Of a DNA stretch of 64,000 nt, positions 35,748 to 45,899 are shown piece after piece. Position numbers and translations under genes: made by a program. Source of the stretch: Pyxicephalus adspersus (lineage: Eukaryota > Chordata > Amphibia > Anura > Pyxicephalidae); assembly GCF_032062135.1 (NCBI RefSeq), contig NC_092860.1:1907100-1971099 (forward strand), read 5' to 3'. The notes beneath the pieces were generated by a model. That model was not told where the DNA came from and did no database searches. It saw nothing but the letters and a program-made list of their open reading frames with translations. The stretch's first letter is position 1, and the number at the start of each line of letters is the position of its first letter.

Positions 35748-35776
35748 CAAGGAAAGCTTTAACAAATCAGGCCCAT
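35748..35776. mobile_element. Terminal fragment of family C MITE
   Basis: GGAAAGCTTTAACAAATCAG followed by GCCC is the right terminus only. Confidence 0.5.
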
Positions 35777-37611
35777 AGTGTATGGTGCAATTATTCAAAA
35801 GAATTAGGTACTTTTCAAGCAGTTCTTAGGTAGAACTACTGCAACCACAAGGATATATCCCACAGTCTAAGGTGCAATTAAACAGTAGAATTAGGAAACT
35901 AATCCAAGGTTGGATTTTCCCTTGTGATTTCAGAACATATGTTACAGTAATGCCCCAAATTGTCTGCTGTGTTTACACAATGGAATTTTTTGGAATTTCC
36001 CATAGCACAATATTCTATGTCCATAGAATTAGGCAAATAAATTTATATATATTATGTAAAAATCTGGTATATGACGCTCCATGACCCAATCCCTCCAAAA
36101 ATATGGTCAACAACAGCATCTGGTAATGTAGAGGTCATCTAAAAAAGAAAAAAAAAAAAGTTGTATCTCTACAGAGGTAAAAGTTTTCTAAACTACCTCA
36201 AAGTTGAATGTTCAAGTTGAAATTTAACTGGCCAAATATTCAATGCTCATCTCTACAAATGCAAGTAAGTGTAAACCTCAAGGAAAGGAAACTTAAAAAT
36301 TATCTTTGAGTACCAACATTAAGACCTATCAAAGTTAATTTATAATAAACCCCTCTGTCCCCACCCTCTAACCCATTCTACACAATCAAGCAAGTTCCAA
36401 CCTTGTAAAGGAAAATATTCTCTCTTAAATCCACCATTCAGGTCGATGGACAGCCCCACTACCGATCCAACCCTGGAATGGCGCCTGTGCTGGTGGGTTC
36501 CTGCCCATGCTAATTATTGATAATAATTCCTGGCTGATTTAAAGGGAACCTCACCACAGACAAGCAATAGGAAGTGGCTCAATTCTCAATTCTTCCAACA
36601 GAATAAAACATACAAGCAAAACATATAAAGGGATCGCTAGCTTTGTGGAACCTTAAGGCAGAAGAGCATTTGTCAACCACATGGTAAACCACTCCCGAGC
36701 ACCCATTTTCACCTTCTGGGCATCCAGGAGCATCTGCCTGAGATGTTGCATGGTCTCAAAAATGCATCAAAACCATATGCCTGTACAAACAGGGATAAAA
36801 AGAAACACATTTCAGGGATGACCCAGGCTTTGGGACAGCTGAGGACTGGTTGAAAATGGTCTCGGTGTCAAAAAATGCTGAACTTGGAAGTCTCTACACG
36901 TTGCATTTTGCAAGTAAACAAAACAAGAACAACTTTATACACAATAATTTGTATCTATATTGTATAAAAACTAAGGTTCCTTTAAGTACAAATAAAAAAA
37001 TAGATCCTTTTGTTGTTTTTATAGTCCTGAAGAAATATTAAAAAAAAACATTGATGGGAAACAATAAATCCTCCATCAGATGGTCATTTGTGGATGTGTA
37101 TAACTGCAAGTAATTGCATTTGGAAAATTTATGGGCTTTAGCAGAGAGAAGGCTGCTGTTAATCTGGAGACCACAATGCAGAAAGCACTTGGATCTTCCA
37201 GTCACTGGTCACGTGTTAACACTTTATTGCTGGCGGTGATAATACAAGCAGGACTGTATTTACCATGATGCATTCATGGGCCCGGAGCTGCACCAAATAC
37301 AATATTGACAATTTGTGCTCACCATGTCTGTTCAGTGCTCACCTTGGTATAGGTGTTTTTGTATATATTGTCTTTATTTTTATTTTGTTATACAAACTTG
37401 TATTTTGCATTTTCCTTAGTTAGATACAAATTAAATTTTGCTGCAGCTTTTGTGCTAAAATGGATCGTTAAATCACTAAAGTCAGACGAGGAATCACCCT
37501 CGGAACAGCTTCGAAGTTACTTACACACCACACTGTAAAGGAACAACAGAAACAGGATAGTGGCTTGGTTATATCTGACAATATTGTATTTGATATCAAT
37601 TACCATGACCC
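35777..37611. other. No gene seen; AT-rich
   Basis: A weak hammerhead-like relic, CCTGAAGAAATATT..GATGGGAAACAATAAATC, lies near 37026-37070. Nothing else recognised. Confidence 0.45.
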
Positions 37612-38215
37612 TTAACCTCCCTAGCGGTTCATTACTGTCCGGTTTTTTATGTCTAAAAGCGGTACATTGTTTTTCATGAAAATTTATTTTACAGTATAAT
37701 ATAATAATATGAATATAATAAAGTTTGAAACACAAAATCATGTAAAAAATAATAAATTGAATAAATTAAAAAAAAATATATATATTTTTTAATTTTTTTA
37801 AAATAAAAAAAATATTATAATACTATTTTATTATACTGTAAAATAAATGTTCTTGAAAACAATGTACTATTTTTATACAAATAAAACCAATGTATTGCAT
37901 TCAATACAGTTTTTTTGTATTGAATGCAATACAAATAGATTTTGAATTTCCCACCCCGCCCCACCGGCAACGTACACACGCACCAATGTCTCCGGGAACT
38001 CCCTTAGTGACTCATCGAGTGCAGAAGATGCCGAAGGAAGAAGAAAGAAGACCTGGATTGTGGCGATGGACGACGCAGGATGCCAGCGGATCAGGTAAGG
38101 CTGTATTTACTAACCTTCCAATAGGTTTGCCTAGCCTGAGTGTGACTCGGGGTTACTGCTTTCAGCAACTTTTTCTACCCCGAGTCACACTTGGGGTTAC
38201 CGCTAGGGAGGTTAA
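37612..38215. mobile_element. piggyBac-like MITE with TTAA flanks
   Basis: It is bounded by TTAA on both sides. The 13-base terminal inverted repeats are perfect: CCTCCCTAGCGGT left, ACCGCTAGGGAGG right. Inside, CGGTACATTG..TTTATTTTACAGTATAAT (about 37660-37700) is repeated inverted near 37830-37870, giving a long stem. A GC-richer segment 37955-38100 has CCGGGAACTCCCTTAGTGACTC and ends GATCAGGTAAG. The 131-codon open frame is not conserved in copy 2. Confidence 0.85.
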
Positions 38216-38984
38216 GCACAGGACGTTTGCAGCTTATCTCTGGCAGGACCAACAGGTATATGTTTTACTTATGAAACAGATATAGACAATACTTTCAATT
38301 GTATATTTATGAGATTTATCAGACCAGAAGGAACTAAAAAAAAGGAAATTGATTGTTAGGGTTTACATAACCTTTATTCAGTTTGCAATATGTAGGTAAG
38401 CATGCATCAAGTGCTAATTGTGGAAGTAACCTCGGGAAAAAAAGATGATTGCGGTAACAGTGGATTCTGTGTGTTTGCTGATCCCAGCATTACTGACTGC
38501 CCTGCCCCGCGCCAAGATAAAACAGTTTCTTGGATTTACTTCTGGATATTGTGAGTTCATCATGTTTTATTATTAAAGTCTTTTAGTACTATACATGGCT
38601 GGCGCGTTCATTTTGTCCTTCTTATCTTTCTTAGCAGATAGACTATCCTGTGTCCATTAGGTGTTATAGATGCACCTGATGCCGAATAATTAATTTAGAT
38701 AAAATATTCAACACATATAATTAAACTGATAAATAAAACATTTGAAAGCTAATATTGTTTCCTTTTAAAGAATACCTTAACCCAACAACTAACATTAAAT
38801 ATATATTTTGACTTACCATTCTTAGCTGCATTCATTTTTTCAGACTATAAGAAGTACAGACAAATCTTGTTGCCATGTTGGCAAATAAAACCTTACTGAT
38901 AAACCTCTATTTTGAGGACTTTTGAGGAGAGGATGAAAACACAGAAACGATTGATTAGACCAAAAATACTTCCCCCCACACTAT

Positions 38985-39112
38985 ATCCCCAGTACTGAAG
39001 AGCCTGGATCTGGTCTGGGATCAGAACATTTGCCAACAGCAAATTATTTTTTATAAATTCATTAAAAGTTTGCTGGACCACCCAGTTTCTCCCATGATAG
39101 CCCATCTTCCCT
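38985..39112. mobile_element. Partial palindromic MITE, family C
   Basis: GGATCTGGTCTGGGATCAG, AACATTTGCCAACAGCAAAT, AAAAGTTTGCTGGACCACCC and TTTCTCCCATGATAGCCC are family C interior and right-arm sequence. Both termini are missing. Confidence 0.6.
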
Positions 39113-39202
39113 ATGTTTCCTTCATAGTAGCATTGTAATAAGGTAGAGGTAAGATAAAGGTTTAGTGCAAAATGTTCTTATTTGTTTATTAAATTGTACT
39201 TT

Positions 39203-39310
39203 TTAGGGCCTTTTCACATCTGCATTTTTTTATACTGTGCGGTTGACAGCTCCCAGGCGCACAGCTGCAGCTACAGCACAAATTGTAAAACAGCAACTGC
39301 ATGGCCAAAA
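39203..39310. mobile_element. Fragment with the same terminus as the 60.4-kb MITE
   Basis: AGGGCCTTTTCACATCTGCA resembles the reverse complement of the 60.66-kb end. CAGCTGCAGCTACAGCAC follows. Only one end is visible. Confidence 0.4.
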
Positions 39311-39454
39311 GGGGTAGGGGACGACATTCTACAACGAGATAAACTTACCTGCCTGTTCGCATTTCATAAAAACACTTACCTCTCCTTGCTCATCCCACGC
39401 GTCAGTATCTTTAACCAGTCTTCTTCTGGGTTTAGGATCTTTAGGATGTAGACG

Positions 39455-40300
39455 AACTCTGGATGAGCTCTCAATTGAGTTTCTCCATTGAGAGTTCAGC
39501 GTGGGAACTTGCGGTCACAGCTGATTGGAGGCACACAAGTGCTTCCAATTAGCTGTGACTCCAGATGAACTCTCAATGGCGTTTCTCCTTTGAGAGTTCA
39601 TCAGAGTTTGGTGAGTGATTCCAGTTTGGCGAGTGGTTCCAATCAGCTGTGACTGCAGGCGAACTCTCAATGGAATTTCTCTATTGAGAATTATTCTGAG
39701 TTCGGCGAGAACACGACCTCGTGGTGAATCACAAGGCTGTTCTCTCTTACATGTTCAGTAAGCGAGAAAGGCCTAATTTGCCGTGAATGCTTCCAATCAG
39801 CTGTGACTGCAGGCGAACTCTCAATGGAGTTTCTCTATTGCGAGTTCATCTGAGCTCGGCGAGAACACGACCTTGTGGTGAATAACAAGGCATGCGAGTA
39901 CTTACAATCAGCTGTGACTGCAGGACGAACTCTCAATGGGTTTTCTCCATTGAGAGTTTATCAGAGTTAGGCGAGTGCTTCCAGTTTGGCAAGTGCTTCC
40001 AGTTTGGCAAGTGGTTCCAATCAGCTGTGACTGCAGGCGAACTCTGGAATTTCTCTATTGAGAGTTCATCTGAGTTCGGCGAGAACACGACCTCGTGGTG
40101 AATCACAAGGCAGTTCTCGCTTACATGTTCTGTAAGCGAGAAAGGCCCAATTCGCCGCGAGTGCTTCCAATGAGCTGTGACTGCAGGCGAACTCTCAATG
40201 GAGTTTCTCCATTGAGAGTTTCTGAGTTAGGCGAGAACACGACTTCGTGGTGAATCACAAGGCTGTAAGCGAGAAAGGCCGATTCGCCGCCAGATCGAAA
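39455..40300. repeat. Array of seven hairpin modules
   Basis: The module CAATCAGCTGTGACTGCAGG, CGAACTCTCAATGG, AGTTTCTCCATTGAGAGTTC, then TCGGCGAGAACACGAC recurs with spacings of about 100 to 150 bases. Seven palindromes, CTCAATGGnnTTTCTCCATTGAG, start near 39470, 39563, 39662, 39811, 39923, 40040 and 40193. A second palindrome, TTCTCGCTTACATGTTCTGT followed by AAGCGAGAA, appears in three modules. No open frame of note. Confidence 0.8.
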
Positions 40301-41361
40301 TTAAATATTACGCTCGCTCTTCCCTACCTATGATATCTGATTCTAAAAAATAAAATAAAAATAAAACTTGCCTGTTTGGTGTTCTGCCTTGAATACCTTG
40401 AACCACTGACCTAAAATGAGGACACAGCTCAGCTGTTCAGCTAATTGTGTAATCCTCATGCTCCATACTAAAAACAAAGGATGAGCTTTACATTGAGGCA
40501 ATTATTATTCCTTATGAGTTCAGCAATGGCAGCCTCCATCATCTCTCCACTTTAAGTTACCCGCTTTCAGTCAAGCAAACACACCTCTGCCATTGACCGA
40601 GCCAGCAGTACACAGTTTACATTAGAGGCAGATAAGACTGGAACCTGATACAGTGACAAGAATACAAATATATAAAAATGGCTTCTTTCCAGGAGCTTGT
40701 TTGTTCTCTTGTGGATACATTTGCACAAGATAAGAGATCAGAACAGCTGCTGAGAGAGAGAAATGTACAATATACTCTAGCTGTTCATGTCCATGTTTAT
40801 TTTCACTAAGATCTACAGCCTACTTAAGGTGGAACTCCAGCTGTAACTTTCTGTTTGTAACTTAGTGGGGCAGGGTAGGAACTTTTATCAGCTCTTCGTT
40901 GTTGTCTATGTTTATGGACAGAAGAAATATTCTACATGTGGAGGAACCGGTGCCATCAGAGCAAGAATGGAGGGAATAACAAATAGCTGTGTAAAGCTAA
41001 AAAGGAATTTTACCCTTTCAATGCTTTAACCAACAATCAAAGAAAAAAAGTTATAGTTTAAAAAGGTTTAATATAATGCAGGTAATCCTTTGTCCCTGGT
41101 TTACTGGCATGAAAAAAGGTTTAAAGCAGTCTTTCTCAACCAGGATTCTATGGACCCCCAAGGTTCCTTCAGAAGTTTCTGGGGGTTCCATGAGCAATGA
41201 GCAGTTTGAGCCTCTCAGGTCAGTTTAAGTGGTACCAATAATCTTTTTAGCTATCTGTAGGCGTGACATTCTTCCAACTGGCCAGCAATGTGAGAGAAAT
41301 TCTTCACACTGACAACCACACTAACATATTGTGAGCTATGGATATAGTACTTTTAGTAGGG

Positions 41362-42032
41362 TACAAACATATATATGGAGGTGTCACCCTACTGAATAAA
41401 ATCCAGCTTCGCCTGCCTCAGAGGTAATACATAAATACATAACAAGGAAAGCTGGGTTTAGGCTGGCAAAAGTTAGATTTTTAGTTTGTATGTTAATACA
41501 TAGGCCAATGAGTGGATATACAAAAACTGTAATTCAAAAAGAAAATGATATATATATTTATACAGTAATTCAGGCTTCCCCAATGGAACTTGCGAGGGAA
41601 GAATGCCTGTTATGCTAGACAAAAGCCGCCTATATGATATGTTGGAAGAGTCAGGATAGTAATCGTCTTATACCCGACGCGTTTCGCCGGTAGGCTTCAT
41701 CAGGGGATCAATAGAGACCATTATGGCAACTGCGAACTAGTAGATAATCTATGCCGCATTAGCTCAGTAGTAGCACTTGTTTGTAAGGGGTTAAAAGTGT
41801 CCCTTTACGCAAGGGCTCCCTTATACGCTCCCGAGGAAGCTGGAGAGGACATGGTTAATAGTGGTTAGCAGCGGAATATTCAAAAAGGCCGCTAGAGGGT
41901 CTTTCCTGACTCTTCCAACACATCAAATAGGTGGCTTTTGTCTAACATACCATTATATATATATATTTTATAAATCTGACTTTTGCCAGCCTAAACCAAG
42001 CCTTTCTAGTTTCTTGTTATGTATTTCCTTAG
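41362..42032 (-). mobile_element. Large inverted-repeat element with hammerhead-like core (Penelope-like affinity)
   Basis: The outer arms are 41433-41481 (AAATACATAACAAGG, GGTTTAGGCTGGCAAAAG) and 41970-42026 inverted. The inner arms are 41611-41656 (GCTAGACAAAAGCC, GTTGGAAGAGTCAGGA) and 41904-41949. Between the arms lies a hammerhead-ribozyme-like motif on the minus strand. Hammerheads with a minimal stem III in repeated ends are known from Penelope-like retroelements, which often have inverted terminal repeats. No reverse transcriptase is present, so it would be a non-autonomous or end-only copy. Confidence 0.6.
41673..41706 (-). ncRNA. Hammerhead-ribozyme-like core, type I with minimal stem III
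   Basis: The minus strand reads CCC, CTGATGA, AGCC-TACC-GGC, GAAA, CGCG, TC, GGG. CUGAUGA and GAAA are the invariant core; GCC/GGC forms stem II with a four-base loop. ACGCGU gives a two-pair stem III, or six pairs between two molecules. GUC is the cleavage triplet, and CCC/GGG starts stem I. One extra A between CUGAUGA and stem II departs from the standard consensus. Cleavage would fall after the C at plus position 41676. Confidence 0.6.
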
Positions 42033-42613
42033 TATAGTTCCTTAAGACCTAAAAGTTACTTTAGAATTCTCCCATGTTAAAAAGAGTGAGAAAAACTGGT
42101 TTAAAGTATATCAGGACACGCAGTGATGAAAGTACTCCATCTCTTGCCTGCTGTTTTGACAACAAGTTTGCTTTCACTAGTGAAAATGACCGAAACTTAT
42201 CAACCATGGTTTGAGTAAAAACATGAACAAATCTTTACCTACGTCTGTCAGCCCAGTAATAATGTACATGGGAACATGGATAAAGAATGTTTTGTTTATT
42301 TGGCTCTACAAGTACTAAACCGAATATCAGATTTTTGCATTCATTTTGCAAGACAGCAAGATTCGTTTTTTACTGAAGCAGTCTTCCATATTACTAAAGT
42401 TTACAACTCAACATTAAATAAACAATGAAGTAGAAAATTGTTTGTACTTTTTAAATTACTTACTATTTTTCTTCTAAGACTTTTTTGGCTATATGGGCTC
42501 GTTGGGTCCACGCAGGAGGTTTAACAAACTTAACTCAATGCATTTGGCTACTCTATGTACTGCCTTGCATCCAGCACCAAAGCCCATTCCTAAACTACTA
42601 AAAAACAGGTTGT

Positions 42614-42909
42614 GCAAGCACGCCAGGTGCCCAGGCACAGAGCATGCAAGCACCCCAGGTGCCCAGGCACAGAGCATGCAAGCACCCCAGGTGCCCAGGC
42701 ACAGAGCATTCAAGCACACCAGGTGCCCAGACACAGAACATGCAAGCACGCCAGGTCCCAGACACAGAACATGCAAGCACGCCAGGTACCCAGACACAGA
42801 ACATGCAAGCACGCCAGGTGCCCAGACACAGAACATGCAAGCACGCCAGGTGCCCAGACACAGAACATGCAAGCACGCCAGGTGCTCAGACACAGAGCAT
42901 GCAAGCACT
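42614..42909. repeat. 32-bp minisatellite, about nine units
   Basis: The unit is AAGCACGCCAGGTGCCCAGA followed by CACAGAACATGC. Unit starts fall every 32 bases, with one 30-base unit. Early units read CCCCAGG and GGCACAGAGC, later ones CGCCAGG and GACACAGAAC, so the array has two blocks. Because 32 is not a multiple of three and the unit lacks stops, long frames are open on both strands; these are artefacts. Confidence 0.9.
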
Positions 42910-45267
42910 GCAGCTCAATTCCTGTTCCTAAGTCACTATCCAACTCAACTGATCGACTTCAGCTGTCAAGACATGGAACATACAAAGCCTTTAGTAGATA
43001 AAAGGGGCATAGGTGGGACATTTATGCCTGTGCACCCCAACAAGGAGTTTGGGTCAGAGCGAAATACTCCGACACTTTTTCAATGACAAAACTTGCTCCT
43101 TTTTTCCTTCTGTCCACCATTTAATCATGAATAGTTTTTGTAATATGAGCTTCTTCGCTACCAAAATGTTTTTGGTTTGCATTCAATTTTGCAGAAAAAA
43201 TTGTCTAAACCACCTCTGTGTCTGAGCAGCCACCTCTAGATGCCTAAATGTTAGGTCAGTTGTCTTAGTACCCCTGGTCAGAATCCAAATTCCTACCCCT
43301 TCCCCCCTCTGTAGAATAAAAATGAAATAATATTTAGCTTAAAGACAATTATTACAGATTTTTATATAACAGTATTCGGTTCTGTATCCTTGAAAAATAT
43401 AATCACATTTCTATCCTCTTCTGAGCTTTCTTATCTTACAATGAGGCTTCAGTAGAAAGTACAAAACCACTTTAAAACTCAATTTCTTTAGCCGGACCAG
43501 GATGGCTTTAATATGTAGCAGCAGGGGAGATTGAGTCTTTGCCAATGTTATAATTACTTGAGGAGCTGCTGAATGCAATAGCTGAATTGCTCGGGCTGAC
43601 CCAGCTGTAACTGACCGGTTTAAAATTAGGCTGTAAGGCTCTTAATCCAGTATTTAATTGGCACAAGCTGCAGGTGGTAAAATCAGGCATCACTTGATGT
43701 GACTTAGTGATGTAACATAAAAAGGGTTATTGACTATGCAAATAATAATGGGCCAATTGTACCAGTGTGGATTTAAGGGCACAGATTCCATACAGAGAAC
43801 AAGGGTCCTGATCTGCAGCATGCTGCCAGGGGACAGGCTTTTCTACTCTGTAGTTGAATTAGAAAGTCGTGCATTCAATGTATGCTGGCGTGAATTAAAA
43901 TAAAACAGCATTGGCTTTGTTAAAAAGCATTGCAGCTCTTTTTATTTGTTTTTTTATAAGGAAGGCCAGCTCCTCTGCCAGCAAACCCTGCTGCTAAATC
44001 CATAAATTATACTAACCAGGTTCCCAGGAAGGTACAGTGTCCCAACATTGTTTGCTGGAGGTAAATATTGGAAATCATTCTGATTGACTGGAGGTTGATA
44101 AGTGCAGAACTGCTTCTAATAACCAACAGCTATACAGAATACATTCTGATATTTATCCAGCATTATTTCAGAGCCAGGTCACAACAGTGACACTATAGTG
44201 ACATCTTACCAGGAGCCTGGAAGTATGTTTCAGAACAACAAAGGGTGCTGGCAGGGCATGGAACATCCCAAATGCGTGACCGGTCCTGTTTTTTGTGTGT
44301 ACAGTGGTATGTTGCAGTGCACTGTAATGAGCTTCTCCAGGCAGCAGCATGCAGAGTTTTAGCCCAGTGCACACCAATGCAGCATGTTAATGTGAACTAC
44401 ACACATTGAACAGCATTGCATTTTCTTCAACTTCCCATGCTGGACTGCGGTCCTGTCCATTGGTGTCCTGCTTACTATCCAAATACCGGACACCCAAGAA
44501 AAGCCTCAGGGAAAATGCCCACATCTACTTCTATACTGACTGTACTCCCCACTCTTTCCAAAGCTAGATACCCCTAAAAATTTTGCTTTTCATAGAAGCT
44601 GGCGAATGAAATTACCAGTTTCTTGCACTTCTCTGGGACCATCTGGGATCTCTATGTTACTACTGCATCTATGATAGAGAAATCCCGCTCTCCCCATTGG
44701 ACTTTCCGTTCCCCCAATTTTTTTCCAGTTCTCCCACTCCAGTGCTATATGTTGGCATTAAAGGGTAATGGCCACACCCTTGAGAACAAGTTTCATCCTA
44801 CAGATTTGTAGTGCTGGGAAAGAGAGATATGTCTAGCTCCATTTGTTAGATTTCATTAGATTTCAGAATGTACAGGACTGTGTGGTCAGACTCCGGTGCC
44901 TACGGGTGCACTAGGCTTAGCAGGTATATGAAGACCTTTAGTAATACTGCTGTCTCTGCTATGTGTAGATAGGACTGTAAAGATGGAGTATGTAGTACAC
45001 AGTGGCAGATGTAGCCAACAGTGGGCCCCAGTGCAGAAAACTCTTTGCCCTCCCATCAAACTGACTTGGGGCCCTTGTTGGCTGAGAAAGGTCTTGGGCC
45101 CTCATGCAGTAGTACATGTTGCACCTCCCTGGTGGAAAAGTCTGTCTGATAGAATATCTATTTCTGTGACTTAAATTGGGCTTTAAAGTTGCTCTTTTCT
45201 TTGCTCAAGCAAAAAAAATGAAAATTTAAATCTTCGACACACAAGCACCATAAATTACTTACCCCTT
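42910..45267. other. No gene seen; includes complex, repeat-free sequence
   Basis: 43480-43700 is repeat-free with TATAATTACTTGAGGAG and GGTTTAAAATTAGGC stretches. 44150-44420 may be an old repeat related to the 60.4-kb MITE. Confidence 0.35.
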
Positions 45268-45830
45268 TTATTATTATTATTATTAATATTATTATTATTA
45301 TTATTATTAATAATAAACAGGATTTATATAGCGCCAACATATTACGAATCGCTGTACATTAAATTGGGATTGCAAATGACGACAGTGATACAGGAGGAGA
45401 GGACCCTGCCCCGAAGAGCTTACAATCTAGTAGGTGAGGGAATTTCACACACAATAGGATGGGAGATATGTAATGGTGGGAAGTAGTGATGATTTCAAAA
45501 GACAGAAGAAGACGGGTAGGCAAGTTTGAAAAAATGGGTTTTGAGGGTATTTGTAAATGAGCAGAAAGTAGGAGCAAGCCGAATAGGATGAGGAGACCAT
45601 TCCAGAGAGTCGGGGCAGCTCTAGAGAAGTCTTGTATCCGTGCATGTGATGAGGTTATGAGTGAGGAAGTCATTAGTAGGTCATTGGAGGAGCGGAGGGA
45701 GCGGCAGAGGGAGTATTTTATTACCAGGTCAGAAATGTAAGTGGGACAAGAACTGTGGAGGGATTTGAAGGCAAAGCACAGGAGCTTAAATTTGATTCTA
45801 AGGTGAAATGGAATGAAACACCCAGCACAT
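45268..45830 (-). mobile_element. L2/CR1-type LINE, longest 3' fragment in the window
   Basis: The minus strand contains the C-terminal reverse-transcriptase region: R-I-K-F-K-L-L-C-F-A-F-K-S-L-H, then P-T-Y-I-S-D-L, R-S-L-R-S-S, and F-S-R-A-A-P-T-L-W-N-G-L. The 3' UTR follows and ends in a (TAA)n run at 45270-45312 on the plus-strand left edge. These motifs are the thumb and C-terminal part of LINE proteins that follow the RT palm. The palm and endonuclease are missing, as usual for 5'-truncated copies. This copy identifies the many short (ATT)n-linked repeats of the window as LINE 3' ends. Confidence 0.82.
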
Positions 45831-45899
45831 CCAGGTGCAAATGAGGATGTGGTGCATTCTCCTTTTCCTATCGGATAGCAAAGGTGTCTCATGATTGAA

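Larger units (their letters stand above)
41127..42098. mobile_element. hAT-like MITE with perfect 8-bp duplication, split by a later insertion
   Basis: It starts CAGTCTTTCTCAACCAGG and ends AGAGTGAGAAAAACTG. The flanking 8-mer GTTTAAAG is identical on both sides (41119-41126 and 42099-42106). About 300 bases belong to the family. The rest, 41362-42032, is a separate insertion after GATATAGTACTTTTAGTAG. Confidence 0.85.

Noticed and set aside
37890..38285. 131-codon plus-strand frame
   Set aside because: Mostly inside the TTAA-flanked MITE; the second copy has a different, shorter frame.
39404..39440. ACGCGTCAG with TTCTTCTGGG as another hammerhead relic
   Set aside because: No GAAA/TTTC box next to ACGCGT, so the layout fails.
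39455..40300. CRISPR array
   Set aside because: Repeats and spacers are not of uniform length and the host is a vertebrate; the modules are hairpin satellite units.
41752..41825. tRNA-like GCCGCATTAGCTCAGTAGTAG
   Set aside because: It resembles an acceptor and D-arm start, but there is no T-arm GGTTCGA box and no cloverleaf; it lies in the loop of an inverted-repeat element.
42489..43086. Frames of 129-197 codons with repeated His/Lys/Cys peptides on both strands
   Set aside because: They come from a 32-bp minisatellite open in several frames; no splice or promoter context.
45359..45892. 177-codon frame as a host gene
   Set aside because: It is the C-terminal end of a LINE reverse transcriptase running into its 3' UTR.
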